A stretch of 64,000 nucleotides of DNA, from positions 1,550,001 to 1,614,000 of the forward strand of contig NZ_JADBEF010000001.1 of NCBI RefSeq assembly GCF_014873535.1, read 5' to 3'. A program made the translations under genes and the position numbers. The DNA is from Nonomuraea africana. Lineage in GTDB: Bacteria > Actinomycetota > Actinomycetes > Streptosporangiales > Streptosporangiaceae. The notes below the pieces were generated by a model. That model ran no database searches and was not told where the DNA came from. It worked only from the letters and a program-made list of their open reading frames with translations. Each line of letters starts with the position of its first letter. The first letter of the stretch is position 1. This document shows positions 8,124-15,352 of the stretch, piece by piece.

Positions 8124-8759
8124 GTGCGACGTGTGGACGGTGCCCGAGGCAGCAGGGCGGACCAGGCTGACCAGCGCAGAGCCGAGCTGCTGGAGGCCAC
8201 GCGCAGGGTCGTGCTCGAACGCGGGCTGGCCAACACCCGCGTCGCCGACATCGCCAAGGCGGTCAACGTCAGCGGCGGGCTCATCCACTACCACTTCGCC
8301 ACCAAGGACGAGCTGATCACCGCCATGCTGCGGGCCACGCTCGAAATCGAGAGCGCCCGCCTCGACCAGCTGGTCACCGGCGAGGGCAGCGCGGTCGAAC
8401 GCCTCGACAGGGTGCTGCGCTTCAACATCCCGCAGTCGCGCTCCGACCAGAGCTGGCTGCTGTGGATCGACGCGTGGAACACCGCGCTCAGGGAGCCCAC
8501 CGTCCGCCAGATCGTCCTGGAGCTCGAGACCATCTGGCTGCGCGCCCTCGAACAGGTCATCTCCGAGGGCGCCGACACCGGCGAGTTCGCCTGCGACGAC
8601 CCGGCGGGGGCCGCCGAGCGCATCGACGCCATGCTGGACGGCCTGATCATCCGCTACACCCTGCATCCGAACGTCCTCTCGCGTCCCCGCCTGCTCGAGC
8701 ACGCCCACATGGCCGCCGCCCGCGAGGTCGGCATCTCGCCTGACGCCTTCCCCCGCTAA
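8124..8759 (+). CDS. TetR/AcrR-family transcriptional regulator
   Basis: DNA-binding repressor of 211 residues. The N-terminal helix-turn-helix spans about residues 18-65 (RVADIAKAVNVSGGLIHYHF, then KDELI), and the rest is an all-helical ligand-binding domain. HTH text and length resemble BetI-like TetR proteins. I start at the GTG at 8124 because the hexamer TACTCT (8112-8117) lies six bases before it, the leaderless arrangement found repeatedly in this window; longer ORF extensions run through the repeat gene and are not credible. No divergent target gene is adjacent, so its regulon is unknown. It is convergent with the ABC transporter operon. Confidence 0.85.
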   Translation: MRRVDGARGSRADQADQRRAELLEATRRVVLERGLANTRVADIAKAVNVSGGLIHYHFATKDELITAMLRATLEIESARLDQLVTGEGSAVERLDRVLRFNIPQSRSDQSWLLWIDAWNTALREPTVRQIVLELETIWLRALEQVISEGADTGEFACDDPAGAAERIDAMLDGLIIRYTLHPNVLSRPRLLEHAHMAAAREVGISPDAFPR

Positions 8760-8773
8760 CGGCTGGATCCCGG

Positions 8774-8815
8774 CGACGGCGGCCCCGCCGGTCGTGGGTC
8801 GGCGTCGCGGCGACG
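8774..8815. terminator. candidate bidirectional terminator between convergent genes
   Basis: Two GC-rich hairpins follow each other between the TetR stop and the end of the ABC operon: GGCGG/CCGCC with flanking CGAC/GTCG (8774-8794) and CGTCG/CGACG (about 8803-8815). There is no T-run. Placement between two convergent genes supports termination of both. Confidence 0.4.
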
Positions 8816-8885
8816 TCCCCTGGTAGCGGCGTTCGATGGCATCGGAGTCCAGGTGGAGAACGGAGCGGGCCATCCGTTCCGCGGG

Positions 8886-10235
8886 TCAGCGCGAAAGGAT
8901 GACGCCGTCGTGCATGAGGTGCACGTCGTCGCAGAGCCCGCCCAGCAGGTCGAGGTCGTGGCTGACGACCACCACGGCCGTTCCCGAGTCCGCGGCCGCG
9001 CGGAGCAGGCCCGCCACCTGGCCCGCCGCCACCGTGTCCAGGCCCGAGGTGGGCTCGTCGGCCACGATGAGCGCCGGCCTGGCCATCACCGCGCGCAGGA
9101 TCGCCACCCGCTGGCACTGTCCCGCCGACAGCCGTCCCGGCCTGGTGCGCGGATCGAGGTGGCCGAGGCCGACGGAGGCGAGCCCCGCCACGGCCCTGGC
9201 CCGCCGCTCCGCCGCGCGCAGGCGGGTGAGCGGCTCGGTGATCGTGCGCCAGATCGGCCACAGCGGGTCCAGGCTGGCCCTGGCGTCCTGGAAGACGGGC
9301 ATCGCCCACCCGGGCCGCGAGTCCGGCAGGCTCAGCGCGCCCCCGTCGGGCGGCTCCAGTCCCGCCAGCAGGCGCAGCAGCGTGGACTTGCCCGACCCCG
9401 ACCTCCCGTGCACGCCCACCACCTGACCGGGCCCGATCGACAGGGAGGCGTCCCTGACGGCGGCGACGCCACCGTAGTGACGCGCGAGGTGCCGCGCCGT
9501 CACCAGCGCGGGCCCTTGGGAGGCGGCGGCCCGCCCGGCCGAGGCGGCGGGAAGCGCCGCCACCAGCGCCCGCGTGTGCGGATGCCGGGGATCGGACAGC
9601 AGCCGCCCGGCGGGCCCGGTCTCCACGACGCTCCCCTCGTACAGGACCGCGACCCGCGAGGCCCAGTCTGCGGCCAGCCGCAGATCGTGGGTGATCACCA
9701 GCAGCGCTCCGGCCGACCGCGCCAGCGCCGCCATCACCTCGTCGGCCAGGCCGACGTCGAGCGCGCTGGTCGGCTCGTCGGCGACGGTCAGGGCGGGCGA
9801 CAGCGCGCCCGCCGCCGCGATCGCCGCCCGCTGCAGCATGCCGCCCGACCACTGGTGCGGATGGCGGGCGAGCGCGCCCGGGTCCAGCGCGAGCGCCGCC
9901 ACCGCGGCCTCTGCGGCGCCGGGCGGCGGACGCAGCCCCGCCGCCCGCCACGCCTCCCGTACGTGGTGCCCGACCGTCCGCAGCGGGTCGCACGCGGTGA
10001 AGGGGTCCTGGGCGACGTATCCGGGCCTGCCGCCGGTGCGGATCGACCCCTCGGCGCGGGCGCCGCGCGGCAACAGGCCGAGGACGGCCCGCGCCAGCGT
10101 GGACTTCCCGCTCCCCGACGCCCCCACGACGGCGAGGCGCTCGCCGGGCGCCACCGTGAGGGAGACCTCGCGCAGCGCCCGCGTGCCGTCCCGATAGGTC
10201 ACCGAGAGCCCCGAGACCTCCAGGGCCGCGCTCAC
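8886..10235 (-). CDS. ABC transporter ATPase with two fused nucleotide-binding domains (Opp/Nik type)
   Basis: ATP-hydrolysing subunit of a peptide/nickel-type importer, 449 residues with two complete ABC domains in one chain, in place of the separate DppD and DppF-like subunits. Domain 1 has Walker A GASGSGKST, signature WSGGMLQR and Walker B TVADEPTSALD; domain 2 has Walker A GRSGSGKST, signature LSAGQCQR and Walker B IVADEPTSGLD. The GTG at 10235 overlaps the stop of the preceding permease gene (GTGA). It is the last gene of the operon that begins with the solute-binding lipoprotein at 13421. Substrate is inferred from operon control (see the Zur-like promoter), not from this subunit. Confidence 0.9.
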   Translation of the reverse strand: MSAALEVSGLSVTYRDGTRALREVSLTVAPGERLAVVGASGSGKSTLARAVLGLLPRGARAEGSIRTGGRPGYVAQDPFTACDPLRTVGHHVREAWRAAGLRPPPGAAEAAVAALALDPGALARHPHQWSGGMLQRAAIAAAGALSPALTVADEPTSALDVGLADEVMAALARSAGALLVITHDLRLAADWASRVAVLYEGSVVETGPAGRLLSDPRHPHTRALVAALPAASAGRAAASQGPALVTARHLARHYGGVAAVRDASLSIGPGQVVGVHGRSGSGKSTLLRLLAGLEPPDGGALSLPDSRPGWAMPVFQDARASLDPLWPIWRTITEPLTRLRAAERRARAVAGLASVGLGHLDPRTRPGRLSAGQCQRVAILRAVMARPALIVADEPTSGLDTVAAGQVAGLLRAAADSGTAVVVVSHDLDLLGGLCDDVHLMHDGVILSR

Positions 10236-11014
10236 AGCCGCTCCCTGAGCGCGTCGCTGAGCAGCCCCGCCGCGGTGACCGCGAGCAGGATCGCCACGCC
10301 GGGGCCGGCCAGGAGCCAGGGGGAGGAGGCCAGGTCGTAGCGGCTCTCGGCGAGCATCTGCCCCCACTCGGCGGTGGGCGGCTGGGCACCGAGGCCGAGG
10401 AAGGACAGGCCGGAGAGGCCGATGATCGTCTCGCCCAGCCCCAGCGCGGCCACGGCCAGCACGCGCAGGAAGGCGCCCGGCAGCACGTGGCCGAGCACGA
10501 TGCGCCCGCGGCCGATCCCGGCCATCCTGGCGGCGATCACGTCGGGCCTGGCGGCGGAGGTGAGCACGTGCGAGCGGGTGAGCCTGGCCACGGGCGCCCA
10601 CGCCGCCACCGACATGGCCAGCACCAGGTTGGCCAGCCCGGGACCGAGCGCGCCGACCACGGCCAGCGCGACCAGGGTGCTCGGCACGGCCAGCAGGACG
10701 TCCACGACCCTGGAGATCGCCGCGTCGACGACCCCGCGCGCGTATCCGGCCACCCCGCCCGCGACGATGCCGATCGCCGCGCCGAGCGCGGTGACGGCGA
10801 GCGCGGCGCCCAGCGTCACCCTGGCCCCGCTCGCCAGCCGCGCCAGCACGTCGCGGCCGAGCTGGTCGGTGCCGAGGGGGTGGGCGGCGCCGGGCGGAAG
10901 GAGCTTGGCCGCGTAGTCGGGGACGTCGGGGTCGGGAAGCGCCCAGGGGCCCGCCACCGCCAGCACGGCGAGCAGCGCGGCGGCGGCCGTACCGGCGATC
11001 AGGGAGGCTCTCAC
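10232..11014 (-). CDS. ABC transporter permease (DppC/NikC type)
   Basis: Second membrane subunit of the importer, 260 residues. It has an N-terminal membrane helix, the soluble stretch HPLGTDQLGRDVLARL characteristic of DppC/NikC proteins, and about five further helices; the coupling (EAA-type) loop is the RMAGIGRGRIVLGHVLP segment. The GTG start at 11014 overlaps the stop of the upstream permease gene, as GTGA, and its own stop overlaps the ATPase start. Together with the preceding permease it forms the channel through the cytoplasmic membrane. Confidence 0.88.
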   Translation of the reverse strand: MRASLIAGTAAAALLAVLAVAGPWALPDPDVPDYAAKLLPPGAAHPLGTDQLGRDVLARLASGARVTLGAALAVTALGAAIGIVAGGVAGYARGVVDAAISRVVDVLLAVPSTLVALAVVGALGPGLANLVLAMSVAAWAPVARLTRSHVLTSAARPDVIAARMAGIGRGRIVLGHVLPGAFLRVLAVAALGLGETIIGLSGLSFLGLGAQPPTAEWGQMLAESRYDLASSPWLLAGPGVAILLAVTAAGLLSDALRERL

Positions 11015-11931
11015 AGGCGCGGGTCCGCGGCTCGGGTGGCCAGGTCGGCGGCGAGCGCCCCGGCCAGGAAGGCGAGCACGCCCACGAGCACGCACCCCTG
11101 CACCACGGGCAGGTCGCGGGCGGTGATGGCCTCCACCAGCAGCCGCCCGACGCCCGGCCAGGTGAAGACGCTCTCGACCACGGCCGCCCCGGCGAGCAGC
11201 CCGCCGACGGTCATGCCCGCGACGGCGAGCAGCGGGGGAGCGGCGTGCGGGAGGCCGTGGACCAGCAGCACGCGCAGCTCGCCGGAGCCACGGGCGCGCG
11301 AGACGTCGGCGAACGGCGCGGTCGCCGCGTCGACCAGCGCGCCCCTGGTCACCCGCGCCCACTGCGCGGCGATGCCCGCGGCGAGGGTGGCGGCGGGCAG
11401 GAGCGTGTCGGCCCATCCGCCGTCGGCCACCACCCTTCCGACGCCCCAGCGCACCACCACGATCTCCAGCAGCGCCACCCCCAGCAGGAAGGACGGCACG
11501 GCGGCGCCGGCGAACATCAGGCCCCTCGACAGCGCGTCGGGCCAGCGGTGCCGGCCGAGCGCGCCCGCGAGGGCGAGGACGAGCGCGGGCAGGATCGCCA
11601 GCGCCACCGCCGTCAGGCACAGCCGCAGCGTGGCCGGCAGCCGTTCGGCGAGCTCGGCGGTGACCGGCCGGCCCGTTCGCCAGGAGGCGCCCAGGTCGCC
11701 GGTGAGCGCGCCGCCGAGCCAGCGGGCGTACCTGACCGGCGCCGCGTCGCCGAGGCCGAGCTCGGCGCGGACCGCCTCGATCTGCGCCTCGACCGGCGCG
11801 CCCACGCCCCTGGACAGCAGCACCTGGCGCGCGGGGTCGCCGGGGGACAGCTCGGCCAGGCCCCACACCAGCAGGCTGGCGGCCAGCAGCGTGCCGGCCG
11901 CCGAGACTAGGAGCCGCAGGAGGCGCCGCAC
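11011..11931 (-). CDS. ABC transporter permease (DppB/NikB type)
   Basis: First membrane subunit, 306 residues, with the DppB/NikB features: N-terminal helix followed by the SPGDPARQ loop, the conserved extracytoplasmic segment LGLGDAAPVRYARWLGG, six predicted membrane helices and the cytoplasmic coupling loop SRARGSGELRVLLVHGLP. The GTG start at 11931 lies 25 bases inside the end of the binding-protein gene, so translation is likely coupled. The family fixes the transporter class (nickel, peptide, metallophore); it does not identify the substrate. Confidence 0.88.
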   Translation of the reverse strand: MRRLLRLLVSAAGTLLAASLLVWGLAELSPGDPARQVLLSRGVGAPVEAQIEAVRAELGLGDAAPVRYARWLGGALTGDLGASWRTGRPVTAELAERLPATLRLCLTAVALAILPALVLALAGALGRHRWPDALSRGLMFAGAAVPSFLLGVALLEIVVVRWGVGRVVADGGWADTLLPAATLAAGIAAQWARVTRGALVDAATAPFADVSRARGSGELRVLLVHGLPHAAPPLLAVAGMTVGGLLAGAAVVESVFTWPGVGRLLVEAITARDLPVVQGCVLVGVLAFLAGALAADLATRAADPRL

Positions 11932-13421
11932 GGACCTGTGGTGGCGTCGAGGTGCAGCAGCACCGACGAGGGCCGGTAGTCGCGGTAGCGAGGACCGGCC
12001 ACGACCCTGGGCACCCGGTCCACGACGATCAGGTGGTAGGCCTGCTCGTCCACCGCGATGCGCTGCGCCTCGCGCAGCAGCCTGTCGCGCTCGGCGGGCT
12101 CGAAGGCGCCCGCGAGTTCGTCGATGACGGCGTCGAGGCCGGAGTCGGCGATCCCGCCGAGGTTGCGCGGGCCCTTCGTGCGCATCATCTGGGCCAGCGG
12201 CGCGACCGGGTCGAACCCGTAGGACAGCGAGCCGTCGAAGCTGAGGCCCACGTCCCAGCCGTCGGCCGACCGCATCGCCGCGTAGTTCTCGGGCACCTCC
12301 GCCACCTCGGCCCGGAAGCCGGCCTTCGCCAGCTGCGCCTGCATGGCCACGGCGAGCGGCTTGGTGTCGGGCTGCGGCGAGTAGGCGTTGATCGTGATCG
12401 CCAGGGGCCTGCCGTCCTTGGTCCTCGTCCCGTCGGCGCCCTTGCGCCAGCCCGCCTGCTCCAGCAGCCGCTCGGCGGCGGCGAGGTCGGTGCGCAGGTT
12501 CTTGACGGAGTACGGCAGCGCTTCGGGATAGACCCCCGAGGGCGTGCGGTAGAAGCCGTCCATCACCGTCTCGGCCAGCTCCTTCCTGTCCACGGCGAGC
12601 GACAGCGCCCGCCGTACCCTGGAGTCGTCGAGGGGAGCCTTGCGCACGTTGAGGAAGCCGCGCAACTGCCCCGTCGCCAGCGCCGCCTCCCTGACCGAGA
12701 CCCGCGCGTCGCCCTTCAGCGTCCGCAGCGCGTCGGTCGGCGGGTAGAAGGCGAGGTCGGCCTCGCCGCTGCGGACGGCGAGCGTGCGCGCCTGTCCGTC
12801 GGGCACGAACCGCACCTCGACCCCGTCGAGGCGCACCTTCCCTCCCCAGTAGTCAGGGTCCCCGGCCAGCACCAGCTTCCGGGAGTCGAGGCTCTTCACC
12901 TCGAAGGGCCCGGTGAAGGTCCCGCTCGCCACGTCGAAGACGGAGAACATGCTCTCGTCGGCCAGCAGGCTCGGCAGGTTGGCCACCGGGCCCTCCGTCT
13001 CCAGCCGTACGGCCAGCGGCCCCGCGACGGTGACCTTCGCCCCCTCCAGCGCCGCCCGCACGGCCGGGTTCCCCGCGAGGTGCGCGTCCATCAGCTCCTT
13101 CAGCGCGGCGGCGTCGAGCGCCCTGCCGCTCTGGAAGCGCACGCCCTGCCGGAGGGTGAGCGTCCACGCCGACTCGCCCTGCCTGGTCAGCGCGGCCAGC
13201 AGCCACGGCTCCACCGTGCCGCTCTCCGTCGAGCGCATGAGCAGCTCGCCGTAGCCCCACCCCGAGGCCCAGAACCCCTGTTTGATCGGGTCCAGGCTCT
13301 TCACGCTGTACGGCGTGACCACTCTCAGCGGTGCCTGCGCCACGGGCTCCTGAGCGCCGCAGGCGGCCAGCGCGGCCACCAGGGCGACGGCGAGGAGCGG
13401 CCGTTTCACATCAATCGACAT
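11907..13421 (-). CDS. ABC transporter solute-binding lipoprotein (SBP family 5), possible metal or metallophore binder
   Basis: Extracytoplasmic receptor of 504 residues anchored as a lipoprotein: positively charged N-terminus, hydrophobic stretch and lipobox LAAC with Cys21. The mature part has the family-5 layout of NikA/DppA/OppA (EPWLLAALTR near the start, TLRQGVRFQSG, then RRALSLAVDRKEL and a C-terminal lobe). It heads the operon with two permeases and a fused double ATPase. The start at 13421 (ATG) is two bases after the predicted transcription start; the GTG at 13409, which would give a shorter leader, is the alternative. A Zur-like box over the promoter suggests uptake of zinc or a zinc-chelating metallophore; peptide or nickel transport remain possible. 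Confidence 0.85.
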   Translation of the reverse strand: MSIDVKRPLLAVALVAALAACGAQEPVAQAPLRVVTPYSVKSLDPIKQGFWASGWGYGELLMRSTESGTVEPWLLAALTRQGESAWTLTLRQGVRFQSGRALDAAALKELMDAHLAGNPAVRAALEGAKVTVAGPLAVRLETEGPVANLPSLLADESMFSVFDVASGTFTGPFEVKSLDSRKLVLAGDPDYWGGKVRLDGVEVRFVPDGQARTLAVRSGEADLAFYPPTDALRTLKGDARVSVREAALATGQLRGFLNVRKAPLDDSRVRRALSLAVDRKELAETVMDGFYRTPSGVYPEALPYSVKNLRTDLAAAERLLEQAGWRKGADGTRTKDGRPLAITINAYSPQPDTKPLAVAMQAQLAKAGFRAEVAEVPENYAAMRSADGWDVGLSFDGSLSYGFDPVAPLAQMMRTKGPRNLGGIADSGLDAVIDELAGAFEPAERDRLLREAQRIAVDEQAYHLIVVDRVPRVVAGPRYRDYRPSSVLLHLDATTGPCGASCGS

Positions 13422-13429
13422 GAACCACG

Positions 13430-13458
13430 ACAATGCAGCCAATGAAAACCATTGTCAA
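13430..13458 (-). promoter_or_regulatory. sigma-70-type promoter overlapped by a Zur-like box
   Basis: Reading the minus strand, TTGACA (13458-13453) and CATTGT (13435-13430) are spaced by 17 bases. The plus-strand 15-mer TGAAAACCATTGTCA at 13443-13457 covers the -35 and spacer; it matches the actinobacterial Zur consensus TGAAAATCATTTTCA at 13 of 15 positions. A repressor bound here would block the ABC importer promoter. The consensus comparison is from memory of the family, not a matrix scan. Confidence 0.55.
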
Positions 13459-13586
13459 CGGCGGTGGTGTCACTCGAAAGATGTAGATCGATCTCCTCAG
13501 CGCGCAGGAGCTTCGGCGTCCGGCCCTTCACTAGCGTTGCCAGGGAACGGGGCAAGCGTGGCCCCTCGTGATCGAAAGAGGTTTTC

Positions 13587-13784
13587 ATGGCCCCCGCCCA
13601 CAAGACGCTCCTCACCGGTCTGGCCACCTTCGTCGGCGGGACGTTGCTGTGGCTGTTCGGGCTCGATGAGGAGATCGTCATCTTCGTGCCCTCGAAGATC
13701 GGTCTGTTCCTGATGGTCCTCGGCGCCGTGGAGACCCTCTACGGCGCCTACCGGGTCATGCGCGACCACCGCGACCCCGCCTAG
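13587..13784 (+). CDS. small two-helix membrane protein (DUF5708-like)
   Basis: 65-residue integral membrane protein with two hydrophobic segments (about residues 7-25 and 36-55) separated by LDEEIVIFVPSKIG, and a basic/acidic tail RVMRDHRDPA. Length, topology and the KIG-plus-glycine second helix resemble the DUF5708 proteins of actinomycetes; function is unknown. The start is supported by an AAAGAGG ribosome binding site ending 5 bases before the ATG. It is transcribed away from the Zur-boxed transporter, with about 130 bases between the two promoter regions. Nothing points to a role in metal transport. Confidence 0.65.
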   Translation: MAPAHKTLLTGLATFVGGTLLWLFGLDEEIVIFVPSKIGLFLMVLGAVETLYGAYRVMRDHRDPA

Positions 13785-13835
13785 GCTCCGCCGCTCCGGC
13801 ACGTGGGAGGCGCTGGTCTGCCGGAAGGCAGGGGG

Positions 13836-14099
13836 TCAGGCGGGGAGGGCGGCCAGCAGGTAGGCCAGGCGGGCGGCGGCGCCGTCCACGTCGTCCACGG
13901 TGCCGAGCCGGTAGCCCCAGGAGGTGACGAAGGCGCCCTCGGGGGAGCAGGTCACGGTCTCGATCAGGGTCAGCGAGAAGCGGTTGACCACCGAGACGAA
14001 GGCGGGCTCACTGGCAAGGGCGAGATGCTGGACACGCAGATCCGCGTGGGTTCCAGCAGCCCTGGCGAATGCCTCGAGGCACAGCATGGTGTCGAGCAT
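13836..14099 (-). CDS. small hypothetical protein of the Scr1-type regulatory locus
   Basis: 87 residues, no family I can name with confidence. It begins MLDTMLCLEAFARAAG and ends in a helical LAYLLAALPA; a central block reads VTSWGYRLGTVDDVDGAA. It lies downstream of, and in the same direction as, the XRE/DUF5753 regulator, in the position normally taken by a DUF397 or similar small partner. A GGAGGTGATGC ribosome binding site precedes the ATG. A TTGCTTG/CAAGCAA inverted repeat and a GCAATTGT motif lie between the two genes, so it may have its own regulated promoter. Confidence 0.5.
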   Translation of the reverse strand: MLDTMLCLEAFARAAGTHADLRVQHLALASEPAFVSVVNRFSLTLIETVTCSPEGAFVTSWGYRLGTVDDVDGAAARLAYLLAALPA

Positions 14100-14143
14100 C
14101 GTGCATCACCTCCGCGTCAACTGTGCGCTAGGGTTGCACGATC

Positions 14144-14167
14144 TTGCTTGGGTAGGCAAGCAATTGT
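14144..14167. promoter_or_regulatory. inverted repeat plus GCAATTGT motif between the regulator and the 87-residue gene
   Basis: TTGCTTG (14144-14150) and CAAGCAA (14157-14163) are perfect 7-bp arms around GGTAGG. Its right end merges into GCAATTGT (14160-14167), the same octamer found upstream of the other two genes of this locus (15074 and 15328). Candidate operator for the adjacent Scr1-type regulator. Confidence 0.5.
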
Positions 14168-14172
14168 CGGGA

Positions 14173-15024
14173 TTAATGTTGCGATTGTTTCGCGTAGTCG
14201 TGATTCACGCGCATGATGACAGACCTAGCCTCTTCCCCGTAGACCGCCACCTTGTGGTACTCATCGAACACGCGGGCGTAGAACTCCACGTCCTGGCGCT
14301 CGCTCGTGCGGACCTCCTTCGACCGCGTGGGCACCAGGACCTGGTCGTTGTCGAAGAGCCAGAAGCCGGTCAGCGGCACCGAGGGGTGCTGCTGCTCGAA
14401 CGGGATGATGCCCAGCTCGATGCTGGGGAGCGTGGTGACCGCCAGCAGCCTGTCCATCTGGCCCTGCATCACCTGGCTCGGCGCGAGCTTCGTGCGCAGC
14501 GCGGCCTCGGGCATGATGAACCTGAACGTGCGCGAGGTGTCGTAGAGGATCTCCTGGCGCTGCATCCGCACCCGCACCGCCGCGTCGAGTTCGCCGGTCG
14601 CGCCGTACTCACGCTTGAGGGTGAGGAAGATGTGCCGCGCGTACTCCGCGGTCTGCAGCAACCCGATGATCACGCCGGGTTCGAACACCCTGAACAGGGT
14701 CGCCCTGGCCTCCTGACCTCGCACGTCCTCCTGTGAGGCGGCCAGGCCGCTGGAGGCCCAGTGCCGCCAGTCGGAGCGGCGCAGCTCGATGGCCGCGGCC
14801 CGCTCCTTCAGCTCCGCCAGTTCCTCCGGCTCGGCCCGTACGGCGGCGGCCCAGGCGCTCACGTCGTCGTCGGTGGCGCTCTGCCTGGCGTTCTCGAGGC
14901 GGGAGACCTTGGACGGCTGCCAGTCGAGCAGCTCCGCGAGATCCTTGCCGGACAGCCCGGCCGCCTCGCGCAACTGCCGCAACCGGATGCCCATCTCGAC
15001 CCGGGCCTGCTGGAATGACGTCAC
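14173..15024 (-). CDS. XRE-family regulator with DUF5753 (Scr1-type)
   Basis: 283-residue regulator. The N-terminal helix-turn-helix (about residues 10-65) contains GIRLRQLREAAGLSGKDLAE and WQPSKVSRLENARQS; the remainder (about 95-275) is the DUF5753/Scr1 domain, recognisable from FEPGVIIGLLQTAEYAR, VRMRQEILYD-like text with QRQ at its centre, and SIELGIIPFEQQ. Such regulators are very abundant in filamentous actinomycetes, often paired with a tiny DUF397-like or similar partner, and influence development and antibiotic production. Here two different small proteins flank it in the same direction. Their intergenic regions share the GCAATTGT octamer, suggesting the locus controls itself. Confidence 0.88.
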   Translation of the reverse strand: MTSFQQARVEMGIRLRQLREAAGLSGKDLAELLDWQPSKVSRLENARQSATDDDVSAWAAAVRAEPEELAELKERAAAIELRRSDWRHWASSGLAASQEDVRGQEARATLFRVFEPGVIIGLLQTAEYARHIFLTLKREYGATGELDAAVRVRMQRQEILYDTSRTFRFIMPEAALRTKLAPSQVMQGQMDRLLAVTTLPSIELGIIPFEQQHPSVPLTGFWLFDNDQVLVPTRSKEVRTSERQDVEFYARVFDEYHKVAVYGEEARSVIMRVNHDYAKQSQH

Positions 15025-15073
15025 GCCGCACGAGGCTAGACCCAGCGGGGACGATCATGCCAGGGGTAGTGGC

Positions 15074-15081
15074 GCAATTGT
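15074..15081. promoter_or_regulatory. GCAATTGT motif upstream of the XRE regulator
   Basis: GCAATTGT at 15074-15081, about 50 bases upstream of the regulator start at 15024 and just beyond the end of the small gene that precedes it. It is one of three copies at this locus; CAATTG is rare in DNA of this base composition. Confidence 0.4.
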
Positions 15082-15085
15082 GACG

Positions 15086-15289
15086 TCAGAGCACCCTGCG
15101 CGCGATGTCCACCAGCAACTCGCGGGGGACCTCCACGGCGCTCTCGCCGTCGAGCACGTCGCGCAGGTCGGCCAGGGCCTCCCTGTCGGTCACGGTCAGG
15201 CCCTGGACGACGATGGTTCCGCGGTCGGTCTCGTAGAGCGTCGGGCAGGCGCCCGCCTCGGACGTGGAGCCGAGAAACCTCATGCGCAT
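15086..15289 (-). CDS. small hypothetical protein of the Scr1-type locus
   Basis: 67-residue protein starting MRMRFLGSTSEAGACPT and containing LYETDRGTIVVQG and VEVPRELLVDIARR. Close relatives of this type occur beside XRE/DUF5753 regulators in actinomycetes; their biochemical role is unknown. I place the start at the ATG at 15289 because GGAAGGA lies 6 bases before it; the open frame extends 20 codons upstream without a better start. It is the first gene of the locus, ending 61 bases before the regulator gene, and a 16-bp perfect palindrome lies 30-45 bases upstream. Confidence 0.65.
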   Translation of the reverse strand: MRMRFLGSTSEAGACPTLYETDRGTIVVQGLTVTDREALADLRDVLDGESAVEVPRELLVDIARRVL

Positions 15290-15318
15290 GATGGATCCTT
15301 CCCCGAAACCCGCAATGG

Positions 15319-15335
15319 CAATTGCGCGCAATTGT
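15319..15335. promoter_or_regulatory. 16-bp perfect palindrome with the GCAATTGT motif
   Basis: CAATTGCGCGCAATTG (15319-15334) is a perfect palindrome that includes GCAATTGT in its right half (15328-15335). It sits 30 bases before the start of the 67-residue gene and at the end of the acyl-CoA dehydrogenase gene. Best operator candidate for the Scr1-type regulator. Confidence 0.55.
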
Positions 15336-15352
15336 ACGGGGAAGATCACGCC

